Assembly (NCBI GenBank): GCA_035551355.1
Contig: DASZNF010000071.1
Span: 45,508-109,507 of the forward strand
DNA length: 64,000 bases
Source of the DNA: DATATV01 sp035551355
Lineage (GTDB): Bacteria; Actinomycetota; Actinomycetes; Mycobacteriales; Pseudonocardiaceae
Direction: 5' to 3'
Part shown: positions 58,333 through 64,000 of the stretch, in pieces
Layout: every line of letters starts with the position of its first letter
Position numbering within the stretch: position 1 is the first letter of the stretch
Program-made: the position numbers and the translations under genes
Notes under the pieces: model-generated
What the model saw: only the letters and a program-made list of their open reading frames with translations
What the model was told of the DNA's origin: nothing
Database searches by the model: none

Positions 58333-59799
58333 ATGGTGTCCGTGCGCACGGTGCTGAACATGGCCGAGCTGGGCCTGACCCTGCGGGCCGGCGAGAACGC
58401 GCTGGACCGCCCGATCTCTCGAATCTACGGCACCGAACTGGCCGATCCGGCGCGCTTCCTGTCCGGCGGTGAACTGGTCATCTCCGGGTTGCTGTGGTTG
58501 CGCGCGGAGGCCGACATCGGCCCGTTCGTGGCCGCGCTGGCCCGGTCCGGGGTGGCCGCGCTGATCGCCTGCGACGCGGACACCGGGGTGTTGCCCGAGG
58601 CGCTGGTCGGAGAGTGCGCCCGGGCCGGGGTGCCGTTGCTGGAGGGGCGGCCGGAGGAGTCGTTCGCGGTGATCATCGACCGGGTCGGGCTGGCGCTGGC
58701 CGGGGAACGGCTGGCCGGGGGCGGGCGCAGGCTGATCGCCGCGCTGGCCGCGGGCGCCGAGCTGGCCCAGTTGCTGCGGCTGGTGGCGGGCGAGGCGGGC
58801 ACGGCTTGCTGGGTGCTCACCCCGCTGGGCCGGGTGGTGGCCGCGGCCGGTCCGCCGCTGGCCTCGGGTCGTCGGGCCGCGCTGGCCGCGGCCTTCCTCA
58901 CCGGCCGCAACGCGCCGGCCGGGCTGACCGTGCTGCCGGTGGACGATCCGGCCGGGCCCGCGCCGACCCGCTGGTTCCTGGTTGCCGACGGCCCGGTGGA
59001 ACCGGCGGGGGAGCTGGTCGACCTGGTCGGGGTGTACCGGGCGCGCGAGCGGGAGCGGCGGACGCTGGGCGGGCAGGCGGTGGGCACGCTGCTGCGCGCG
59101 GTGGCCGGGGGCGCGCCGCCGGGGGAGATCACCGCCACCGCGCGAGCCGCCGGGGTTGCGGTGGACCGGTCGCTGCGGGTGCTGGCCATGACCGGACCGG
59201 GTGCGGTCGAGCTGCTGGCCGAACTGGTGGCCGCGCTCGACGGGGCCGGCCCGGTGGGGGTGGTCGGCGAGTGCGCCTACGCGGTGCTGACCGCGACCGG
59301 CGAGTCCGATGCGGACTTCGGCGAGCGGGCCGGCGCGGCGCTGCGCACCGCGGAACCGGCGGCCGGGCCGTGGCGGCTGGCCACCGGGATCAGCTCGGCG
59401 GTGCCGCTGGCCCGGCTGCGGGCGGCGGTGCAGGAGGCCGGGCACGCCCTGGAGGTGGCCGGGGGCCGGGGACGCAGTGCGGCGGTGGTGGGCGCGGAGG
59501 TCGCGGTGCACCGGTTGCTGCTGGCCGGGGCGCCGGAGGAACTGCGAGCCGAGTTGTTCCGGCGGGTGCTGGGGCCGGTGGTCGACTACGACGCCGAGCA
59601 CGACGCCGACCTGCTGGCCTCACTGCGGGTGTTCCTGGACTGCTCCGGATCGTGGTCGCGGGCCGCGCGGCGGCTGCACCTGCACGTCAACACGCTGCGC
59701 TACCGGATCGGCCGGATCGAGGCGCTGACCGGCGCCGACCTGGGCGAATTCACCGACCGGATGGACCTCTACCTGGCGTTGCTGGCCGGTCCCGGGTGA
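58333..59799 (+). CDS. pucR: PucR-family transcriptional regulator
   Basis: 488 residues. The N-terminal PucR domain (about 5-120) has VRTVLNMAELGLTLRAGENA, LDRPISRIYGTELADPARFL, SGGELVISGLLWLR. A middle GGDEF-like/CdaR region follows. The C-terminal PucR-type HTH is LRVFLDCSGSWSRAARRLHL, HVNTLRYRIGRIEALTGADL. Bacillus PucR activates purine-catabolic genes in response to ureide intermediates; here the gene is divergent from xdh and likely controls it. ATG 58333 follows GGGGGAGG. Confidence 0.9.
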   Translation: MVSVRTVLNMAELGLTLRAGENALDRPISRIYGTELADPARFLSGGELVISGLLWLRAEADIGPFVAALARSGVAALIACDADTGVLPEALVGECARAGVPLLEGRPEESFAVIIDRVGLALAGERLAGGGRRLIAALAAGAELAQLLRLVAGEAGTACWVLTPLGRVVAAAGPPLASGRRAALAAAFLTGRNAPAGLTVLPVDDPAGPAPTRWFLVADGPVEPAGELVDLVGVYRARERERRTLGGQAVGTLLRAVAGGAPPGEITATARAAGVAVDRSLRVLAMTGPGAVELLAELVAALDGAGPVGVVGECAYAVLTATGESDADFGERAGAALRTAEPAAGPWRLATGISSAVPLARLRAAVQEAGHALEVAGGRGRSAAVVGAEVAVHRLLLAGAPEELRAELFRRVLGPVVDYDAEHDADLLASLRVFLDCSGSWSRAARRLHLHVNTLRYRIGRIEALTGADLGEFTDRMDLYLALLAGPG

Positions 59800-59810
59800 A
59801 TCAAGGATTC

Positions 59811-59832
59811 TTTAACAAGACTTCTTGTGAAA
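59811..59832. promoter_or_regulatory. 22-bp palindrome upstream of the 46-aa peptide gene
   Basis: TTTAACAAGA (59811-59820), CT, TCTTGTGAAA (59823-59832): 10-bp arms with one mismatch, in an AT-rich patch. Size and symmetry are typical of MarR/TetR dimer sites. A TTGTGA...TATGGT pair (59826-59831, 59850-59855; 18-bp spacer) could be the promoter it overlaps. Confidence 0.5.
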
Positions 59833-59885
59833 CACTCCTTGCTAAAGCTATGGTGATATCGCTACAGCGGAGGAGGGAGTTGGAC

Positions 59886-60026
59886 ATGGGTGACGAACTG
59901 GACCTGATCCGGGCACAGGTGCGCTACCGGGCCCGGGATCTGCGCCGGGCGGCCGAGCGCCGGCGGCTGATCCGCCTCGCCGGTTGCCGCCGGCGGTCGA
60001 CGGCCGATCCCGACCGCCGGGATTGA
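59886..60026 (+). CDS. Small basic peptide, 46 aa
   Basis: MGDELDLIRAQVRYRARDLR, then RAAERRRLIRLAGC and an Arg-rich tail. A very strong SD (GGAGGAGGGA) lies 7 nt upstream, and a palindrome and possible promoter precede it. The acidic start followed by an amphipathic Arg-rich helix could bind nucleic acid or membrane, but no family is recognised. Confidence 0.6.
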   Translation: MGDELDLIRAQVRYRARDLRRAAERRRLIRLAGCRRRSTADPDRRD

Positions 60027-60271
60027 CCCGACCTTCACCAGTCGATATCAACTGTCCATTACGGATTGTTTGCCGAGCACCGGCATTCTCCGGCGTTTTC
60101 GCGTTGAATGGGTGCACGCCGTCGAAACAACCTTCCGGTAGTCTCAGCGTCCTTACCTTCAGGGAGGTAGGGCCAGCCCTACCAGTAGTGCGGGGGAGTG
60201 CTGCCTGGCGGCGCGTCACTGGACGATCAACACTTGAGCGAGACGAGCACACCGGCGACAGGAGGATGTCG

Positions 60272-61030
60272 ATGCAGGCGGAGGTCATCGCGGCCGCACC
60301 GTCCGCCGAAGTACCGGAAGCCACGCAGGTTGTGCGGTTTCCGGTGGTTCGGCGGATTGCCGGTATCGGAAACAGATTGCTGGTGCCGTTCGCGCTGGGG
60401 GCGTTCGCGCTCGCGATGGTGATGATGGTCGGGTTGCATCTGCTGCCCGACTGGGGCGGGGTAAACCCCGTTTTCGGCATGCTCAGTGATTACGGCGTGA
60501 CCACCCACGGGTGGGTGTTCGACAGTGCGCTGGACATCATAAGCCTCGGTTCGGTGGCCATCATGGTGAAGATGGCGTGGCACGGCGTGCTGCAGGGCCG
60601 GCCCGCGTCGATCATGATGATGGTGTGGTGCGTGTGCCTGATCGGCATCGCCACGTTCACCAAGGATCCCAACAACGGCACCGACTCCTTCCGGGGCGCG
60701 GTGCACCTGTACTCCACGGCGGCGGCGTGCGCGAGCCTGCCGGTGGCCGGACTGGTCATCGGCTGGCGGCATCGCAAGCACCCGTCCTGGCGCCGGTTCG
60801 CGCTCACCAGCGGTGGTCTGTCGCTGGCGTCCGTGCCGTGCTGCATGCCGTTCCTGATCTCCTTCTTCCTCATCCGGATGACCCACTCGGCGGGGACATC
60901 CGGGATGCCCACCGGTCTGGTCGAGCGGTTGATGGGCGCGGTCGACGTGGCGATCCTGGTCGTGCTGGCCCTGTGGGCGCACCAGGCCGCGAAGTCGCGC
61001 CGGGCGCTGCTGGCGGCCGCCGCCGCGTGA
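60272..61030 (+). CDS. DUF998-family integral membrane protein
   Basis: 252 residues. The start is ATG 60272, 6 nt after GGAGG (ATG 60266 is too close). Six membrane segments are visible: LLVPFALGAFALAMVMMVGL, FDSALDIISLGSVAIMVKMA, IMMMVWCVCLIGIATFT, YSTAAACASLPVAGLVIGW, VPCCMPFLISFFLI and VDVAILVVLALWAHQAA. Motifs VNPVFGMLSDYGVTTHGWVF and FTKDPNNGTDSFRGAVHLYS are typical of DUF998 (FxTDP...HxxxA). Function unknown. It overlaps the ankyrin gene by one base. Confidence 0.8.
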   Translation: MQAEVIAAAPSAEVPEATQVVRFPVVRRIAGIGNRLLVPFALGAFALAMVMMVGLHLLPDWGGVNPVFGMLSDYGVTTHGWVFDSALDIISLGSVAIMVKMAWHGVLQGRPASIMMMVWCVCLIGIATFTKDPNNGTDSFRGAVHLYSTAAACASLPVAGLVIGWRHRKHPSWRRFALTSGGLSLASVPCCMPFLISFFLIRMTHSAGTSGMPTGLVERLMGAVDVAILVVLALWAHQAAKSRRALLAAAAA

Positions 61031-61503
61031 TGGCGGACGATCCCGACGGGATTTCCTCCCCGCCGGACGAGGCCATGATCGAGCTGGCGACCCGCCTGTT
61101 CGACATGGCCCGGGCTGGTGATGCATCGAGCCTGGCGGTCTACCTGGATGCGGGCGTGCCGCCGAATCTGAGCAATGACAGCGGTGATTCGCTGATCATG
61201 CTGGCCGCGTACCACGGGCATGCGGAGACGGTGCGGGCCTTGCTGAAGCGCGGAGCCGATCCGGACCGGTTGAACGACAAGGGGCAGGCACCGGTCGCCG
61301 GGGCGGTGTTCAAGGGCGAGACCGAGGTCGTGCGGGCTCTGGTGGACGGCGGGGCCGATCCGGCCGCTGGCACGCCGTCGGCCATCGAGGCCGCACAGAT
61401 GTTCGGCCAGGACGAAATGATCCGCATTCTGCAGCCGAAACAGCCGGCAACGCAACGGGACCCGGCAGCGGACCGGGCCCAGCCGAGCCGGAAAAAAGAG
61501 TAA
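61030..61503 (+). CDS. Ankyrin-repeat protein
   Basis: 157 residues, soluble. Three to four ankyrin repeats: ARAGDASSLAVYLDAGVPPN, LSNDSGDSLIMLAAYHGHAE, TVRALLKRGADPDRLNDKGQ, APVAGAVFKGETEVVRALVD, then GGADPAAGTPSAIEAAQMFG. The tail is charged. It is translationally coupled to the DUF998 gene (ATG inside its stop), suggesting a functional partner interaction. Confidence 0.88.
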   Translation: MADDPDGISSPPDEAMIELATRLFDMARAGDASSLAVYLDAGVPPNLSNDSGDSLIMLAAYHGHAETVRALLKRGADPDRLNDKGQAPVAGAVFKGETEVVRALVDGGADPAAGTPSAIEAAQMFGQDEMIRILQPKQPATQRDPAADRAQPSRKKE

Positions 61504-61524
61504 ACCCGCTCCCCGTAAGAACAA

Positions 61525-62337
61525 TCACGCGGCCGGGAATCGCTCCGCCATCAGCAGCGTCCACAATTCCGCCTGCAATTGCCGCGCCCGCAACGGAACC
61601 CCGAGATCACTCTCACTCGGCGCCCCCGGATACGCGGCCAGCGCCGCCCGTCCGTCCAACCGCCCGGACCCCAGCATGCAGGCCAGATCCCAGGCCACCG
61701 GCCCGCACCACGCGTCCTCGAAGTCGTTCCACACCGGGCCATCCCGCGTCCACAGCACATTCCCCGGGTGCGCGTCGCCGTGCAGCGGCTGCACCGGCAG
61801 CTCCCCGGTGCGCAGTGCGGCCAGCACCTCGCCGACCTCGGCGACCAGCTCGGCCCGGCGCTCGGGAGTCGCCGGCACGGCGGCCAGCAGCGGGGGCTCG
61901 ATGGGCGGGGCGGACGGGAGTTCGCCGGGGTAGCGGGCGAGCACCGGGTGCAGGTCGGCCAGCAGGGCGGCGAACTCGGCGGGGGCGAACTGGTGGTCCG
62001 GCTCGTGCTCCAGATAGCGCCAGAACGTCATGGTGTGGCCGTCGCGCTCGTGCGGCCCGGGGGGCAGCAGGTCGCTGGGCGGGACCGCGGGCGCGCCCGA
62101 TTCGGCCAGGAATGTGGCGAGGGCGACATCCCGGGCCAGATTGGCCGACACCCCGGGGCGCACCGACGCGGTCACCGTGGCCACCCGCACCACCACCGGC
62201 GCGGGGGACAGGTGCACCAGCAGGTTGGCCCGGTCGCGCAGCAACACCGGCTTGACCTGGCCGAGCCCGAACTCGGCGGCCACGGCGCACGCCGCGCGGA
62301 CCTCGGAACGGTTGCGCAGGGAAGTCGCGGTGGGCAT
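61525..62337 (-). CDS. Aminoglycoside-phosphotransferase-family kinase
   Basis: 270 residues. N-lobe: VKPVLLRDRANLLVHLSPAP, VVVRVAT. Catalytic loop: LPVQPLHGDAHPGNVLWTRD (HGDxHxxN). Metal Asp: VWNDFEDAWCGPVAWDLACM. It begins MPTATSLRNRSEVRAACAVA. All kinase residues are intact, unlike the relative at 10251-11387. The substrate, antibiotic or metabolite, is unknown. It is convergent with the ankyrin gene. Confidence 0.85.
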   Translation of the reverse strand: MPTATSLRNRSEVRAACAVAAEFGLGQVKPVLLRDRANLLVHLSPAPVVVRVATVTASVRPGVSANLARDVALATFLAESGAPAVPPSDLLPPGPHERDGHTMTFWRYLEHEPDHQFAPAEFAALLADLHPVLARYPGELPSAPPIEPPLLAAVPATPERRAELVAEVGEVLAALRTGELPVQPLHGDAHPGNVLWTRDGPVWNDFEDAWCGPVAWDLACMLGSGRLDGRAALAAYPGAPSESDLGVPLRARQLQAELWTLLMAERFPAA

Positions 62338-62736
62338 GCCGCAGTGTGACAGCCGGCCGGCCAACGCCACATTCGGATTACCGCAAAATGGGGACGGCTC
62401 GCTCGATGCCCGGCGCCCAGCAAGCGCCGGACGGCCCGCTGCCCGGCGAAAACCAAGCAGCGGACCGGGCGGCGCTTGGTAGCGCTTGGTTCAGCGCGGA
62501 CGCCGGCCAGCGAAGCGCAGCCGAGCCGCACGCGCCGCCGAGCCGAGCCGCACGAGAGCAGCCGGGCAGCGCGAGCCGAGCCGCACGCGCATCAACCACC
62601 CGCGCGCGCATCAGCCACCCGTGCGGGCATCACCCGAGCCGCGCGGACGCCGGCCCCGCAGCTTCGGCAAGCCGCGTGGCCGTCAGGCGAGCCGCGTGGC
62701 AGTCAATCGGGCAGCGTCAGTCGTGCCGCGTCGGCG
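62338..62736. repeat. Gene-free gap with short degenerate direct repeats
   Basis: About 400 bp without a credible gene. From about 62520 to 62720 the sequence is built of variants of GAGCCGCACGCGC and GAGCCGCGTGGC (e.g. near 62524, 62544, 62576, 62637, 62674 and 62690), interspersed with CGCATCA-type CCACCCG units. Paired GCGCCGG/CCGGCGC and GCTTGGTAGCGCTTGG blocks lie near 62407-62495. Open frames across it have poor codon bias and repetitive translation. Confidence 0.6.
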
Positions 62737-63399
62737 TCAGCTGATGCCGAGGCCGTTGAGCTGGCTCACCGCGGCCGTCTCGGCGGTCACCAGGTTGGTG
62801 GCCACCTGCTTGGCCTGCGGGTTGCTGCCCGAGGTGACCTCGGTGTTGGCCGCGCTGAGCACCGCCTGGTGGTTGGCCACCAGGTCGGACACCAGCTTGC
62901 TGTCGAAACCGGTGCCGGACATGGCCTGCAGCTGGCTCAGCTCGCTGCTGGTCAGCAGGCCGTCGACCTGGGCGGACTGGGCCGTCGGGGCGGGCTGGTT
63001 CCACTGGGACAGCCAGCCGGTCAGGGTGGCGGCGTCCGGGTACACGTTGGCCGCCAGCTGACCGCACAGGGTCTTGAGCTTGGGGTTGGTCGCGGTGCTC
63101 TGCCCCAGGGTGGCCAGCTGCACGGCCTGCTGGCGCAGCAGCACCACGTCGTCCAGGAAGGTCACGTCGGCCTGGTTGTGCGTGCTGTCGGCCTGGCTCG
63201 GCGCGGCCGGGACCATGGTCTCGCCGCCCGTCCCGCTGTTGCTCGTGGTCGCGGGCGGCATGCCGTAGGACACGCTGTCCCCGGCGCCCGGCGCCGCCGC
63301 CTGTTCATGGTTGGCGCAGCCGGACAGGCCGATCCCGAGTCCGAGCACGGTCGCGCTGAGCAGCATGGCGGACGCCGTGCCGCGGATGGTGATTCCCAC
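62737..63399 (-). CDS. DUF305-like lipoprotein lacking the conserved histidines
   Basis: 220 residues from GTG 63399 (VGITIRGTASAMLLSATVLG). Lipobox LSGC, then a Ser/Thr-rich linker and a four-helix DUF305 (ferritin-like) domain: ADVTFLDDVVLLRQQAVQLA, LTGWLSQWNQP, LTSSELSQLQAMSGTGFDSK and LVSDLVANHQAVLSAANTEV. In normal DUF305 proteins MxxHHxxAxxMA occurs twice and is thought to bind metal; here the first copy is LLRQQAVQLA and the second LVANHQAVLSA, so most His/Met ligands are gone. It is divergent from ctaD. Confidence 0.78.
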   Translation of the reverse strand: MGITIRGTASAMLLSATVLGLGIGLSGCANHEQAAAPGAGDSVSYGMPPATTSNSGTGGETMVPAAPSQADSTHNQADVTFLDDVVLLRQQAVQLATLGQSTATNPKLKTLCGQLAANVYPDAATLTGWLSQWNQPAPTAQSAQVDGLLTSSELSQLQAMSGTGFDSKLVSDLVANHQAVLSAANTEVTSGSNPQAKQVATNLVTAETAAVSQLNGLGIS

Positions 63400-63757
63400 G
63401 GTCAGATCTCTCCCTCTCGGCCGAGCCGGCCGGCTTGGGCGGCTTGGACTGCTTCGCGACCGGGTCGGGCGGCCCGGCCAAGCGCGGCACCAGGGTATGA
63501 CCGCCGCTGATCGGCCGCGCAGGCTGCTCCACTCCAATGACGATCATCCCCGAAGTGGGGGTGACCTGCGTCACCGCATTGCTCACTGTGGGACATCACA
63601 CCGGCTCCGGGGCCCGGCCCGGGCGGGTCGATCCCCGATCGGCGGTCTACCATCCCAAGCGCAGCATTCCGTGTTGCGCCGAACGCCATGGGAGACATGC
63701 CATGCGCGGCCGGTTCGACCGGGTGCTGGGACAGGTAACACCAGAGCAGGAGGCACC
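63400..63757. other. Intergenic region between DUF305-like and ctaD genes
   Basis: 358 bp upstream of both divergent genes. I see no convincing gene: a reverse-strand frame from 63586 (start MSNAVTQVTPTSGMIVIGVE) is the best candidate but overlaps the lipoprotein gene by 95 bp. It contains GC-rich short stems near 63601-63640 and presumably promoters for both genes. Confidence 0.5.
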
Positions 63758-64000
63758 GTGACGGCCGTAGCGCCCCAGCCGATCGCTACTCGCCCATACC
63801 CGGCGCGGGAGTCGGTCAAGGGTTCGTATCTGCTGCGGATGTTCCGCACCACGGACCCGAAGATGCTGGGCATCATGTACCTGACCACGTCGTTCGGCTT
63901 CTTCATGGTCGGCGGCGTGATGGCCCTGTTGATGCGTACCGAGCTCGCCCGGCCGGGATTGCAGTTCCTCTCGCAGGAGCAGTACAACCAGCTGTTCACC
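63758..64000 (+). CDS. ctaD: Cytochrome c oxidase subunit I, N-terminal part (partial)
   Basis: The first 81 residues from GTG 63758 (GCAGGAGGC upstream); the gene runs off the right edge. VTAVAPQPIATRPYPARESV is followed by RMFRTTDPKMLGIMYLTTSF, FFMVGGVMALLMRTELARPG and LQFLSQEQYNQLFT. This matches actinobacterial aa3-type CtaD, including the first TM helix (GIMYLTTSFGFFMVGGVMA). The heme and copper ligands lie beyond the window. Confidence 0.95.
   Translation, partial: MTAVAPQPIATRPYPARESVKGSYLLRMFRTTDPKMLGIMYLTTSFGFFMVGGVMALLMRTELARPGLQFLSQEQYNQLFT

Noticed and set aside
59776..60300. Possible riboswitch or tRNA in the gap around 59800-60270
   Set aside because: No cloverleaf, T-loop or known riboswitch core was found; the area is explained by a palindrome, a small peptide gene and a promoter region.
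62476..63510. Long rightward open frame (344 codons) opposite the DUF305-like gene
   Set aside because: It lies in the antisense of a convincing lipoprotein gene and in the repeat tract; composition is low-complexity Arg/Ala/Gly and no SD or family pattern is seen.
63305..63586. Reverse-strand 93-codon frame starting MSNAVTQVTPTSGMIVIGVE
   Set aside because: It looks partly protein-like, but overlaps the lipoprotein start by 95 bp on the same strand and has no recognisable SD; kept only as a note in the intergenic entry.

Overview
The window is about 70% GC, with very dense genes, many GTG starts, many 4-base ATGA stop/start overlaps and actinobacterial families throughout (ECF sigma/zinc anti-sigma pairs, WS/DGAT acyltransferase, GAF-ANTAR, PucR, STAS, urease without ureE). 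I infer a high-GC actinomycete, most likely of the Pseudonocardiales (Amycolatopsis/Kutzneria-like). No rRNA, tRNA, CRISPR, insertion sequence or phage gene was recognised.

Layout. 1-5.5 kb: membrane phosphatase fragment, flotillin/NfeD pair, zinc formaldehyde dehydrogenase, catalase and a decayed peroxiredoxin. 5.5-15 kb: acyl-CoA oxidase, an ECF sigma coupled to a Rieske protein, a tyrosine phosphatase, a kinase-like phosphotransferase, an FkbM-like methyltransferase, an acyl-CoA synthetase and its LuxR-type neighbour. 14.9-18.7 kb: an ECF sigma/zinc anti-sigma operon, divergent from a lipoprotein gene and a truncated anti-sigma paralogue, with matching promoter motifs on both sides. 19-24 kb: signalling and secreted proteins. 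24.3-28 kb: an ABC transporter plus two-component system operon. 28-34 kb: MBL hydrolase, ABC-F protein, cytosolic phosphoesterase, regulator, lipoprotein.

34-59.8 kb is the core of the window: a purine/urea nitrogen-scavenging supercluster. It holds urease (ureABCFGD, preceded by a GlnR-like box), an NCS1 permease/GntR/amidase/small-protein cassette, an IclR (AllR-like) regulator divergent from malate synthase, an NCS2 purine permease, urate oxidase, a decayed glycerate kinase, allantoicase, a three-subunit xanthine dehydrogenase with an 8-oxoguanine/guanine deaminase in the same operon, and a divergent PucR regulator. Together they can take hypoxanthine/xanthine and 8-oxoguanine to urate. 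After steps encoded elsewhere, allantoate goes to ureidoglycolate and urea; urea goes to ammonia and glyoxylate to malate. Hydroxyisourate hydrolase, OHCU decarboxylase, allantoinase and ureidoglycolate lyase are not seen as intact genes here. Two near-identical palindromes (GTGGAACTA-N3-TTCCG) in the IclR/aceB and uricase/glycerate-kinase intergenic regions look like a shared operator.

59.8-64 kb: a tiny basic peptide behind an AT-rich palindrome, a DUF998 membrane protein overlapping an ankyrin protein, a phosphotransferase, a repeat-rich gap, a DUF305-like lipoprotein that has lost its histidines, and the 5' end of cytochrome c oxidase subunit I.
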